Assembly (NCBI GenBank): GCA_934090795.1
Contig: CAKOJQ010000006.1
Coordinates: 1-64,000 of the forward strand
Direction: 5' to 3'
DNA: 64,000 nt
Source: an uncultured Bacilli bacterium
GTDB lineage: Bacteria; Bacillota_I; Bacilli_A; RF39; UBA660
Below the pieces are notes generated by a model. It had not been told where the DNA came from. It saw only the letters and a list, made by a program, of their open reading frames with translations, and did not search any database. This document shows positions 44,226 through 52,791 of this stretch, one piece after another (the first letter of the stretch is position 1; every line of letters starts with the position of its first letter). The translations under genes were made by a program, and so were the position numbers.

Positions 44226-45629
44226 ATGAAAGAAGAAAAAATAAGAATGGTAGTTGTAGTAACTACTATATTTATGTTGGTACTTTTATTTGGAGGTGTA
44301 ACGTTTGCATACTTTACAGCTGTAAATAATCAAGGCTCAACAGCAGTCGCAACAATTGATACAGGAAAAATGATTATAACTTATAATGATGGAACGGATA
44401 ATATTGTACCAGTAACAGATATTCAACCAAGTGATAAAATTCTTGTTAATAAAACATTCTCATTAACAGGAACAAACACAGCAACAGGAATGGCTACAGG
44501 CGATGGATTAGTGATGCCTTATAGAGTAGGAGTACAATATACTTCAACATTTAGTGATGACATGATGCATTATTATATAAAAGAAGTAAATAGACCAACA
44601 AACTCAAATGTAACAGCAAATTATGTAATAAAACCAGAGGACGGAAAAACAGAAGATGATTATAAAAATCAAACAGTACCAGGAAATGATACAAAAACAG
44701 GCTATATACATGGAACATTTAAAAATGGTAAAAAATATACTGAGATGGTAACAGGAGAATTTCCAGCAAGTTTAAATGATCAAACTATAACGTTTAATTT
44801 AATAATTCAATTTCCTGATAATAATGAAAACCAAGACTCAGAAAAAGGAAAAACATTTAATGGTAAAGTAGTAGTAAACTATGAACGATCATTTGCAGAT
44901 GATTCGTGGGATGAAATAGCAGCAACAGTAAAAGTAAACCCAGCAGCGTATGCAGTAGGATCAACAAAAACATTAAAAGTGTATGATAACCCAAACGGAG
45001 AAACAACAAATGGAACATATAAAGAATACACAGTAAGAGTAGCAAATAACACAACACCAGCAGAATGTAGTGGAACAGATTTTTCCCAGACAGCTTGTGG
45101 ATTTGTAGTAGAGTTTGTTGATATAGTAGAAACAAGACAAATGAATAGTACTAATACAAATGTAGGTGGATGGCCTGCAACTGAGATGAGAACATATGCA
45201 AATGAAGAATTCTTAAAGAAATTACCAAGTGACTTGCAAAATGTTATAGCTAAAACAAAAGTAGTATCAGGACATGGTAGTGATGATAAAAATAATAAAA
45301 GAACAGATGGTAATTGGGAATCAGAAGATAAAATATATTTACTAAGTGCGCATGAAGTATGGGAAGATGGTACAAATAATCAGACATCCAGTGCAGTTAC
45401 TGCATATGACAATACAAGACAATTAGATTATTATAAAAATATAGGAGTAACAACAATTAACTACTCAAGTATTATAAAGAAATATGCTGGTTCAGATTCC
45501 AAGTGGTGGCTTCGCGTGGCTCGTTCCAATACTGACAGTAATTTCCTAGTTGTCAATCAATCTGGCGACTGGTATATCAATGCTGCTAATAGTGTCGGTG
45601 GCTTCGCCCCAGCTTTCCACATCGGATAA
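44226..45629 (+). CDS. Membrane-anchored surface protein with DGR-type variable C-terminus
   Basis: 467 residues. Residues 5-33 are a hydrophobic anchor ending FAYFTA. The domain to about residue 225 is homologous to the protein at 166. The following region (DDSWDEIAATVKVNPAAYAV onward) differs from that protein, but has CTLD/DUF6273-like elements (VEFVDIVETRQMN, WPATEMRTY, DKIYLLSAHEVW). The end, from WWLRVARSNTDS to GGFAPAFHIG, is the classical WWLR...PAF lectin-type terminus diversified by DGRs. It is encoded by GC-rich, A-poor DNA and the frame stops right after it. Likely an adhesin or ligand-binding protein. Confidence 0.85.
   Translation: MKEEKIRMVVVVTTIFMLVLLFGGVTFAYFTAVNNQGSTAVATIDTGKMIITYNDGTDNIVPVTDIQPSDKILVNKTFSLTGTNTATGMATGDGLVMPYRVGVQYTSTFSDDMMHYYIKEVNRPTNSNVTANYVIKPEDGKTEDDYKNQTVPGNDTKTGYIHGTFKNGKKYTEMVTGEFPASLNDQTITFNLIIQFPDNNENQDSEKGKTFNGKVVVNYERSFADDSWDEIAATVKVNPAAYAVGSTKTLKVYDNPNGETTNGTYKEYTVRVANNTTPAECSGTDFSQTACGFVVEFVDIVETRQMNSTNTNVGGWPATEMRTYANEEFLKKLPSDLQNVIAKTKVVSGHGSDDKNNKRTDGNWESEDKIYLLSAHEVWEDGTNNQTSSAVTAYDNTRQLDYYKNIGVTTINYSSIIKKYAGSDSKWWLRVARSNTDSNFLVVNQSGDWYINAANSVGGFAPAFHIG
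45504..45626 (+). other. Candidate DGR variable repeat (VR) at the 3' end of the surface protein gene
   Basis: In 120 bases from 45504 I count 59 G+C (49%) and 23 A (19%). The DNA just before it is A-rich with about 30% GC. The encoded pattern WWLR-(variable)-NQSGDWYINAANSVGGFAPAF has Asn-derived-looking positions (N, T, D, S, V, Y) at spacing expected from an AAC-rich template. It ends at the stop codon, as VRs commonly do. Template and reverse transcriptase are not in the window. Confidence 0.7.
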
Positions 45630-45820
45630 TCATGTAAACTAAGTGTAAAGAGGATGTAAAGCAAAACAGGAATAGGAATATCGGTTCCTAAAGGCCCGTC
45701 ACAGAGGGGCATAAGCGAGTAAAAAAAGACGGCCCGAAAAATAAAAAGAAAAGAGATCCTCAATTGGTTCCGGTAAGGAAACATTGGAGGTGACTTAAAA
45801 TGAAAGAAAGATATAATAAA
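45630..45820 (+). other. Structured non-coding segment downstream of the VR
   Basis: About 170 bases with no frame, purine-rich, with local GC islands. GGCCCGTC (about 45691) and GACGGCCC (about 45729) pair with one mismatch across a 30-base loop. GGTTCC occurs twice (about 45683 and 45769). A strong Shine-Dalgarno (GGAGGTGA) precedes ATG 45800, which opens a 15-residue frame (MKERYNKKVLKLNLP) that ends inside the terminator. It could be the remnant of a gene that once followed the VR (such as a DGR accessory gene), or an RNA element of the diversification system. Confidence 0.5.
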
Positions 45821-45854
45821 AAAGTTCTAAAGCTTAATTTGCCTTAGAACTTTT
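45821..45854. terminator. Bidirectional terminator
   Basis: AAAGTTCTAA(A)GC/GC(C)TTAGAACTTT stem with A and T flanks, between the surface protein locus and the minus-strand transporter gene. Confidence 0.75.
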
Positions 45855-46493
45855 CTTTCTATTAAATATAGGTACAAATATAAGTAATATAACTGAACTA
45901 GTTAAAGTTACTATAAAATTACTTGTAAGGGTGTTTAAAAATTCATTTAATATAATTTTATTAGTAAATAAATATGGAATATTATAAACTGTAGTAAATA
46001 TCATTTGATCTAGTATAAATCCAATTAATGTTGATGTTAAAAATGCTACTAAATATCCTGCGTTCTCATAAGTTACTTCATAAGTTACAAAGAATATATA
46101 ATGTGAAAAATAATAAACTATTAAATATACAACTAATTTATAAATATCAGGGTAATAAACATTAAAGTTATTAATTGAATACATATTAGGAGTAAATACA
46201 TTTTTTATTGAATTAATTAAATCATTCGAACTATTAACTTGACACATAATTATTACTATTATAAAAAATAATATTAAATATTTAATAGAAGATAAAACAT
46301 ATTTTTTACAATCTCTTATTTTATTTCTTTCAATCATTATAGAACTAACTAAGAATGTTAAAGAATAAAGTAAAACTCCAATCGATATACTAGCGTTATT
46401 ATATATATTTACATTTATATTATTAAATAAATAACTTAATAATACCAATATAAATAGTATTAGTGCATAATTATAATTTCTTTTCTTTTTCAT
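45834..46493 (-). CDS. Six-span membrane protein, possibly VUT/YhhQ-type (queuosine precursor) transporter
   Basis: About 219 residues, with six hydrophobic segments. SISIGVLLYSLTFLVSSIMIE and AGYLVAFLTSTLIGFILDQM (near the middle and end) resemble the conserved helices of YhhQ/VUT transporters, though the family's charged motifs are only partly visible. Start ATG 46493 has AGGG upstream; ATG 46505 is an alternative. Identification is tentative. Confidence 0.5.
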   Translation of the reverse strand: MKKKRNYNYALILFILVLLSYLFNNINVNIYNNASISIGVLLYSLTFLVSSIMIERNKIRDCKKYVLSSIKYLILFFIIVIIMCQVNSSNDLINSIKNVFTPNMYSINNFNVYYPDIYKLVVYLIVYYFSHYIFFVTYEVTYENAGYLVAFLTSTLIGFILDQMIFTTVYNIPYLFTNKIILNEFLNTLTSNFIVTLTSSVILLIFVPIFNRKKSSKAN

Positions 46494-46566
46494 TATATCC
46501 CTCATATTCTAAAAATATCTTATCATATTAATTAATAAAATTAAAGATAAAATGAATGTATCATAA

Positions 46567-46595
46567 TTGAACTTAAAATAATTATTTGTTATAAT
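46567..46595 (+). promoter_or_regulatory. Promoter of the candidate small RNA
   Basis: TTGAAC and TATAAT with a 17-bp spacer, just upstream of a structured non-coding segment. Confidence 0.6.
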
Positions 46596-46601
46596 GAATA
46601 T

Positions 46602-46713
46602 GTAAGGAAAACTTACATAAAATAAAAAGGAACACCTAACCGGAGAATTGGGTGATTACCTTAATATTCATATCATCAAAACGCCCCTGAGCTTGTGGTG
46701 ATTTTTTTTTATC
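46602..46713 (+). ncRNA. Candidate small RNA or orphan riboswitch-like element
   Basis: About 110 bases with no open frame. It has its own promoter and ends in a terminator-like hairpin (ATCATC/GGTGAT with a GC-rich interior CGCCCCTGAGC and T8). An inner hairpin CACCTAA/TTGGGTG with loop CCGGAGAA (about 46633-46654) is stable. GC content is higher than in the flanks. The next gene on this strand begins 150 bases later and has its own promoter-like sequences, so a free-standing RNA is likely. I could not match it to a known class. Confidence 0.5.
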
Positions 46714-46864
46714 AATTTATTTATAATAAATACAAATGATATGGATTTTAGTGATTAAAATATATGAATAATCATGATTAAAAATAATTAAAACTTATTG
46801 TTAAAATATTTTTAATGTGTTATATTTATAAAGAAAATAAGCAAAATAAAAAAGGAGTTGTTTT

Positions 46865-47683
46865 ATGAAAAAAATATTAATAATCTTATTAGCTATAGGT
46901 GTTATGTTAATGCCACTTAATACATTAGCGTTAGATAATGAAAGTACTTTTAGTGTAGGAGACAGTGTTTCTGTATCATTTAATGGTCAAACTAATTCTC
47001 AAAATTTAATTGGTTTTCATGTTTTAAAAGCATCAAGTGCTGGTGAATCTACCGTAACATTAATTTATGATGGAATTATGGCAACTCATGATAGTGCTGG
47101 AAATATTAAAGAAGCTCAAGTACTATATCAAACTCCTGATACAGCAACTGGAAATGCTTCTGAATTTGCTGGAAGTAATGTTAAAAGATTCTTAGATGAA
47201 GCAGTAGCAGAATATGGATGGATTTTAGCATCATCTGCTAGGTTATTAGAAGCAAGTGATTTAACAAGTTTAGGTATTTCAAAAGATGCTGATGGAACTT
47301 ATACTATTCCAACTAAATATGACTTTTTAAGACCAGCAGATTTTGATAGTGCTTATTCAACAACCGCAACTGATTATTGGACTCAAATAACAAGTGGAAC
47401 AAGTAATGTATACGTTGTAACTAAAGAAGGAACTGATAAAACTAATAATATATCAGCTAAAATTGTTACTAAAAGTGTTGATCCTGTAACATCTAGTAAC
47501 AATTATTCAGTTAAGCCAGTTGTAGTTGTTAATAAGCAATATATTGTATGTAATAATAGTAAAAAGTCTGAAAATGTACAAACTGGTATTGAAGATTATT
47601 TCTTACTATTTGGTGGAATTATTGTTTTATCTACAATAGGTTATGTTGCTTCTAAGAAAAAAGATGCATTTCAAAATATATAA
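46865..47683 (+). CDS. Secreted lectin-like protein with C-terminal membrane anchor
   Basis: 272 residues. Cleavable signal peptide (KKILIILLAIGVMLMPLNTLA, with cleavage after ALA, is residues 2-23). The mature part has the pattern of the lectin-like/DUF6273 fold: GFHVLKASSAGESTVTLIYD, WILASSARLLEASDL, and YSVKPVVVVNKQYIV near the end. The C-terminus is ENVQTG, a hydrophobic helix (about 240-260) and KKK, like a sortase sorting signal with a variant motif. The DNA is AT-rich throughout, so there is no VR. Start follows AAAAAAGGAG. Confidence 0.7.
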   Translation: MKKILIILLAIGVMLMPLNTLALDNESTFSVGDSVSVSFNGQTNSQNLIGFHVLKASSAGESTVTLIYDGIMATHDSAGNIKEAQVLYQTPDTATGNASEFAGSNVKRFLDEAVAEYGWILASSARLLEASDLTSLGISKDADGTYTIPTKYDFLRPADFDSAYSTTATDYWTQITSGTSNVYVVTKEGTDKTNNISAKIVTKSVDPVTSSNNYSVKPVVVVNKQYIVCNNSKKSENVQTGIEDYFLLFGGIIVLSTIGYVASKKKDAFQNI

Positions 47684-47694
47684 TTAATATTTAG

Positions 47695-47722
47695 ACTTTA
47701 TGATAAAACATAAAGTTTTTTT
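47695..47722 (+). terminator. Terminator
   Basis: A perfect 8-bp stem ACTTTATG/CATAAAGT with T-run. Confidence 0.8.
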
Positions 47723-47766
47723 ATTCGTTCATTTATGTTAAAATAAAAAAAGAAAAGAGTGGTATC

Positions 47767-48027
47767 ATGGAAAGATTATATGGAGTAATTAAGGAAGTTT
47801 ATATACCTTTAGAATATAATGAAAATAATAATTTATTAGATATTATGGATAGAAATAATATTGGTTTTAAAATAGATGTTGATGGTGAAGTAGAATCATA
47901 TGAATTTGAACAAGATGAATTTAACTGTCAAATTCTTAAAAATGATTATGTAATGATTACTAAGCAAACAATAGATGGAACTAATTTTATAGATATAGAA
48001 AAAGTGGAAAGTGATTTAGATGAATAG
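47767..48027 (+). CDS. Small hypothetical protein upstream of the helicase
   Basis: 86 residues, acidic, beta-rich (MERLYGVIKEVYIPLEY and EFNCQILKNDYVMITKQ), no signal peptide. Not recognised; could be a small OB- or SH3-like barrel. It overlaps the helicase start by 8 bases, so the two are translationally coupled and probably act together. Confidence 0.65.
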   Translation: MERLYGVIKEVYIPLEYNENNNLLDIMDRNNIGFKIDVDGEVESYEFEQDEFNCQILKNDYVMITKQTIDGTNFIDIEKVESDLDE

Positions 48028-50497
48028 AGGTTTAGAGTTATATAAACATAATGAAGAAGCATATAGAAAAATAGATAATGCTTATCAAAGTGGTGAAGAT
48101 GTTGTCGGTATAGTTCATGCAACAGGTACTGGTAAAAGTTATCTTGCTTTAAATTTAGCATATCATCATCAAGATAAAAAAGTTGTATATATAGTTCCAT
48201 CAAATGGGATTATAGAACATTTAGAAAACATTATTAAAGAATCTGGTTTAAGTAAAGAAAAAGATTTTGCTAATGTCGAATTTAGAACCTATCAAAGTTT
48301 GATTAATTTATCACTTGAAGAGATAGAGAATATTGATTGTGATTTATTAATTTTAGATGAATTCCATCATTTAGGTGCTCCTGTATGGGGTGCTCGTACT
48401 AAAACATTTATTGAAACTCATTCTAACATTAAAATATTTGGAATGACTGCTTATACTATAAGAGATAGAAATACTTCATATGAAAGAGATATGGCAAATC
48501 CAGAAACTGATGAATTATTTTCTAATAAAATAATAAGTAGATATGACTTATGTGATGCCATAATTGATGGTATCTTACCCCAAAATATAACTTATAAAAC
48601 AAGTGTAATTGGTTTAGAAGAAATACTAAAAAAATTAGAGAATAAAACAAGTTCTTTAGGTCTAGAAGAAGAAAATCAAAAAGAGCTAGAGGCTGCTAAA
48701 AAAAGAATAGCTGAAGCACCAAGTATAGCTAAAATTATAAAAGAAACAATTCATTCAAATTCTAAACTAATATATTTTTGTCCACCATTTTCAGAAAAAG
48801 ATGTAAACGATATTGAAACCATTAAAAAAGAAGCACTTGAATGGTTTAAACAAATAACATGTGAAGAAAATATTGCTTTTTATTCAACAACAAGTGAGAT
48901 GGGAACTGATGGAAAGAAAAATAGAGAAGCATTTTACCAAGATGTAGATTTAAGTGGTAATAATGTAAGTAATAAATTAAGAGTCATGTTTGCTATAAAT
49001 CAATATAATGAAGGAATTCATGCTCCAAATGTAGATGGAGTTATTATGGGAAGAGGAACATCATCAGATATTGTATTTTTTGAACAATTAGGTAGAGCTT
49101 TAGCCGTTAATCGAAATAATAATCCTGTAATTATTGATTTAGCCGGAAATTATACTTATATGAATGAGCTTAAAAATAACATTAAGGATAGAATTAAAGA
49201 ACAAAGTGAAAAAACAGGAAGAACAAATGAAAGAAGAAATATCCCGGAAGTTAAATTTAATATTGAAATTCAAAACATAGATATATTTAATTTCTTGAGT
49301 GATTATTATAAAAGAATTAATCGAACATGGATGGATTATTATGAACTTGCTAAAAAATATTATGAAACATATGGAAATTTAGAAATAAAAGTTACATTTA
49401 AAACGAATGATGGAGTAACTTACGATCCAAATGGCAAGATAAATTTGGGCACTTGGATAATGCGTCAAAGGCAAAGATGTTTGACTAAAAGTGAACGAGG
49501 TAAATTACTTTCCCAAATTGGCATGCGATTTGAAAATATAAGATCTAAATTATCATGGAAAGAAATGTATGAGTATGCTAAAAAATATTATGAAGCATAT
49601 GGAAATTTAGAAATACCTCGAAAATTTAAAACTAATAATGGAACAACTTATGATCCAAATGGTAAGATAAATTTAGGCTATTGGAAAGAAAATCAAAAAC
49701 GTGTATGTCCACCGGAAAGTGAACGAGGTAAATTACTGACACAAATAGGCATGCGATTTGAAAATAAAATATCTACTTTATCATGGAAAGAAATGTATGA
49801 ATATGCTAAAAAATACTATGAAACACATGGAAACCTAGAAGTTCCTGCAAGATTTAAAACAAATAATGGAATAACATATGATGCAACCGGCAAAATAAAT
49901 TTAGGTCAATGGATAGCAACACAAAGAAAGAGATGCTTACCTGAAAGTGAACGAGGAAAATTATTATCTCAAATTGGAATGCGATTTGAAAATCAAAAAT
50001 CTACTTTACCATGGAAAGAAATGTATGAATATGCCAAAAAATATTATGAATCACATGGCAATATAAAAATTCCTACAATATTTCAAACCAATAATGGAGT
50101 AACTTATGATTCAAATGGTAAAATAAACTTAGGCCAATGGATAGCAAAACAAAGACGGATATGTTCACCTGAAAGCAATCGTGGTAAATTATTGTTAAAA
50201 ATCGGAATGCGATTTAATACATTAAGTGATAATAATAATATTAAAAAAATTTGTTTAAAATACGGAATAGATATAGAATCCAATAAACAAGTTATATTAG
50301 TTTGCAGTTTTACTGAATTCATGACTAAAATAAAATTAAGTATGGAATTAGGAATAAATCTTATAGATGAAAATGGTAAGCTAAATCAAATTTTTTATAT
50401 GAATAATGAAGAATTTAAAGATAAATTTGGTTATAGTGTTGAAGAATTAATTAATAAATATTCATTAAAGATATCTACATCTAGCAAATCAAAATAA
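48020..50497 (+). CDS. SF2 helicase with four helicase-associated (HA) repeats
   Basis: 825 residues. Walker A HATGTGKSYLALNLA (about 33-45), DEAD-box equivalent LDEFHHLG, motif III GMTAYTIRDR, and motif VI region FFEQLGRALAVNR define an SF2 DNA/RNA translocase core of about 430 residues. Residues 436-735 are four tandem HA domains of 76 residues (PF03457 type, consensus WKEMYEYAKKYYETHGN ... GKINLGQWI). A non-repeat tail of about 90 residues follows. HA domains are thought to bind nucleic acid. Such helicases are common in accessory regions; the target is unknown. Confidence 0.85.
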   Translation: MNRGLELYKHNEEAYRKIDNAYQSGEDVVGIVHATGTGKSYLALNLAYHHQDKKVVYIVPSNGIIEHLENIIKESGLSKEKDFANVEFRTYQSLINLSLEEIENIDCDLLILDEFHHLGAPVWGARTKTFIETHSNIKIFGMTAYTIRDRNTSYERDMANPETDELFSNKIISRYDLCDAIIDGILPQNITYKTSVIGLEEILKKLENKTSSLGLEEENQKELEAAKKRIAEAPSIAKIIKETIHSNSKLIYFCPPFSEKDVNDIETIKKEALEWFKQITCEENIAFYSTTSEMGTDGKKNREAFYQDVDLSGNNVSNKLRVMFAINQYNEGIHAPNVDGVIMGRGTSSDIVFFEQLGRALAVNRNNNPVIIDLAGNYTYMNELKNNIKDRIKEQSEKTGRTNERRNIPEVKFNIEIQNIDIFNFLSDYYKRINRTWMDYYELAKKYYETYGNLEIKVTFKTNDGVTYDPNGKINLGTWIMRQRQRCLTKSERGKLLSQIGMRFENIRSKLSWKEMYEYAKKYYEAYGNLEIPRKFKTNNGTTYDPNGKINLGYWKENQKRVCPPESERGKLLTQIGMRFENKISTLSWKEMYEYAKKYYETHGNLEVPARFKTNNGITYDATGKINLGQWIATQRKRCLPESERGKLLSQIGMRFENQKSTLPWKEMYEYAKKYYESHGNIKIPTIFQTNNGVTYDSNGKINLGQWIAKQRRICSPESNRGKLLLKIGMRFNTLSDNNNIKKICLKYGIDIESNKQVILVCSFTEFMTKIKLSMELGINLIDENGKLNQIFYMNNEEFKDKFGYSVEELINKYSLKISTSSKSK
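49325..50222 (+). repeat. Four tandem 228-bp repeats in the helicase gene
   Basis: Units start at 49325, 49553, 49781 and 50009, exactly 228 bp apart. Units 2 and 3 share long near-identical runs (for example ATGGAAAGAAATGTATGA at the start and GGCATGCGATTTGAAAAT or close variants at the end). In-frame length means recombination would change HA copy number without breaking the gene. Confidence 0.9.
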
Positions 50498-50504
50498 AAT
50501 TTTA

Positions 50505-50538
50505 AAGGCAATAACATAAAAAATATTGTCTTTTTTTT
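50505..50538 (+). terminator. Terminator after the helicase
   Basis: AAGGCAATA/TATTGTCTT stem followed by TTTTTTTT. Confidence 0.75.
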
Positions 50539-50583
50539 CTCTAAAAAATATTATATAATTTATAATAGGATAGAGGAAGTTAC

Positions 50584-52290
50584 ATGATTAGAAAGCTTAA
50601 AATAAGAACATTTTTAGTAGCGATTATAACCTTATTTTTAGGTTCTTTAACGATGTCTTATTCTATAATAAATAGTGATGATTTTTTAAAAAGTTTTAAA
50701 ATTATAAATGTTTCCAATATAAGTACTAAATATCATATTGAATTTGAAAAAACAAAATCAGCTGTAGATTATGAAATAATTGTTTATGATGAAGATAGTA
50801 ATATAATTGCTAATGAAAAAACAAATGAAAACATAATTGATATTGATATGCCAAACTTAAAATATGATAATAAATATAAAATGTTAATATATGCCTATGA
50901 TAAATTAGGAGCAAGCATTACAGTTAAAAATCCCTATGAATTTACTTATACTGAACCTACATTTAGTAAAGATAATAATTTAGTATTAGAAAATAATGAA
51001 GATTATACTTTATATATAGATGGCAATTTAGAAAGTAAAAATTATGAAATCGGATTATTTGATGGAGAAACATTAATTACCAAAGAAAGTATTAAAACTA
51101 ATGAATACATTATTAAACAAAAATATTTTAATGGCTTAAATCAAGTATTAACAGTCAAATTATTTGATGGTGATAGTATTATTAATACAATTAATTTATA
51201 TTCTAATTTATCTCCTATAAGTGATATTAAAATTGTTAGTCCTCAAAATGATGCCCTATTAGATTATCAAGACGTTCCTTTAACCTTTACAGGTGGAGAT
51301 AACGCTAGTAATTATACTTTAGAAATCTATAAAGATGGAATTTTAATTAAAAGTGTATCCTTAACCCAAAATAGAGCTATAATAAGTTCTGAATTCTTTA
51401 TGAAAGATAATAAATATACCTTCAAAATAAAAGCCGATTATTTAGATTATACATCTTATAGTAAAGAAACAGCTGTTAACTTCCAAATGAAAGAAAAAGC
51501 AACTCTTTTACCTGCTTATATAAATAGTAATCCAAATTACATAAAAGAAAATTCTTACCTAACAATATCTAATCCAAATAAAGGAGGAACTATCTATTAT
51601 ACCCTTGATGGAAGTGAGCCAAATGAGAATTCATCTATTTATAAAGAACCAGTTCAAATAAAAAACAATATGACACTAAAAACAATTGTTAAAGAAGATA
51701 AATATTATGATAGTGTTATTTCTACATATAATTTAAATGTAGAAAATAAAACTGAATATAAAGTATATTTAAGTCCATCTAATCAAACTGGTAATCTTGG
51801 AGTTAAATCTGTTGGATTTTCTAATGAAGAAAAAGAAATGAATGATTTATCTAATTATATTGAAAAAAGATTAAAAGAAAATAATGTTAAAGTATATCGT
51901 AATAATCCTAATGGTAATATTAATCTATGGGTTGCTGATTCAAAATATTATGGTGCTGACTTGCATATTGCTATTCACTCTAATGCTAGTACTGATCATA
52001 CTTCTAAAGGCGTTGAAACTTGGATTAATGAACAAACTAGTGATACCTATAGTCTTGCCAACATGATTCAAAGTGATTTATTAAATATTTATTACGATAA
52101 AGAAAATGGTAACCGAGGAGTTAAATATTCTAATGGTGCTTTAGGTGAAACTAGAATGCCTAAATTTGGTATTTTAGTAGAAGTAGCCCATCATGATTAT
52201 GAAGAAGATGCTAAATGGATAATGGATAATAAAGAGTTAATTGGTAAAACAATTGCTGATTCAATTCTTAAATATTTTGGTATAATTTGA
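50584..52290 (+). CDS. Secreted N-acetylmuramoyl-L-alanine amidase with Ig-like stalk
   Basis: 568 residues. N-terminal hydrophobic segment (about 9-28) as signal or anchor. Residues 30-310 look like three fibronectin/Ig-like modules. Residues about 335-395 are a chitobiase C-terminal-like domain (GGTIYYTLDGSEPNENS). The last 180 residues are Amidase_3: YLSPSNQTGN, FSNEEKEM (Glu), HIAIHSNAS (zinc His) and ILVEVAHHD (catalytic Glu). It cuts the amide bond between muramic acid and the stem peptide. The opening motif is the SPSNQ variant rather than DPGHGG, as in several prophage-type amidases. Start after GAGGAAG. Confidence 0.88.
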   Translation: MIRKLKIRTFLVAIITLFLGSLTMSYSIINSDDFLKSFKIINVSNISTKYHIEFEKTKSAVDYEIIVYDEDSNIIANEKTNENIIDIDMPNLKYDNKYKMLIYAYDKLGASITVKNPYEFTYTEPTFSKDNNLVLENNEDYTLYIDGNLESKNYEIGLFDGETLITKESIKTNEYIIKQKYFNGLNQVLTVKLFDGDSIINTINLYSNLSPISDIKIVSPQNDALLDYQDVPLTFTGGDNASNYTLEIYKDGILIKSVSLTQNRAIISSEFFMKDNKYTFKIKADYLDYTSYSKETAVNFQMKEKATLLPAYINSNPNYIKENSYLTISNPNKGGTIYYTLDGSEPNENSSIYKEPVQIKNNMTLKTIVKEDKYYDSVISTYNLNVENKTEYKVYLSPSNQTGNLGVKSVGFSNEEKEMNDLSNYIEKRLKENNVKVYRNNPNGNINLWVADSKYYGADLHIAIHSNASTDHTSKGVETWINEQTSDTYSLANMIQSDLLNIYYDKENGNRGVKYSNGALGETRMPKFGILVEVAHHDYEEDAKWIMDNKELIGKTIADSILKYFGII

Positions 52291-52341
52291 CGAATTTAAG
52301 ATTTTTGTAAAATTATGTTGTATTATAATCTTGGTGATATT

Positions 52342-52446
52342 ATGAGTAGCATTTTTAGACAAATGATTGAAAAAACTAAGGATTTAATAATTTATGAGGA
52401 TATAATTAAAATTTTTGATGAACTTGACAAATTAAGTGATAAATAA
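52342..52446 (+). CDS. 34-residue hypothetical protein
   Basis: ATG with GGTGAT 5 bases upstream and a TATAAT at 52324. The product (starting MSSIFRQMIEKTKDLI) is helical and charged, without membrane segment. It lies 30 bases before gpsB and may be cotranscribed. Not recognised. Confidence 0.45.
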   Translation: MSSIFRQMIEKTKDLIIYEDIIKIFDELDKLSDK

Positions 52447-52476
52447 TAAAATTATTGGTAGTTAGAAGGTGTATAA

Positions 52477-52791
52477 GTGGAAGATAAATTATATCTTAAT
52501 CCCGAAGAAATATTAAGACATGAATTTAAAATTGATGCAAGAGGTTATCGTATGCAAGAAGTAGATAGATACTTAGATATGGTAATTAGAGATTATACTG
52601 AACTAATTAAAACTGTAAAAGTACTAGAAAATGAAAATAAAAATTTAAGAGAAGATAATCGTAAAATAAGTGCTGAATATCGTCGCCTTAAAGAAGAAAT
52701 TAGTGCTAGTGAAACAGGTGCTCCAAATGGTAATACTGACCTTCTAAGAAGATTATCTAATTTAGAAAAAATTGTTTATGGTAAAGAATAA
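52477..52791 (+). CDS. gpsB: Cell division protein GpsB (DivIVA-like)
   Basis: 104 residues. The N-terminal ILRHEFKIDARGYRMQEVDR is the DivIVA/GpsB lipid- and PBP1-binding domain, followed by a coiled coil (about 35-75) and a short C-terminal trimerisation helix. GpsB shuttles PBP1 between lateral wall and septum. GTG start, 8 bases after GAAGGTG. It is directly followed by rnpB, as in Bacillus. Confidence 0.88.
   Translation: MEDKLYLNPEEILRHEFKIDARGYRMQEVDRYLDMVIRDYTELIKTVKVLENENKNLREDNRKISAEYRRLKEEISASETGAPNGNTDLLRRLSNLEKIVYGKE

Noticed and set aside
44857..45135. Leu-rich frame antisense to the surface protein at 44226
   Set aside because: Low-complexity shadow of Thr/Asn/Lys codons with no start signals.
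45557..45784. 75-codon minus-strand frame across the candidate VR and the segment after it
   Set aside because: No ribosome site, and it crosses the region whose composition is explained by the sense-strand VR; considered as a retroelement fragment, but no reverse-transcriptase motif is present.
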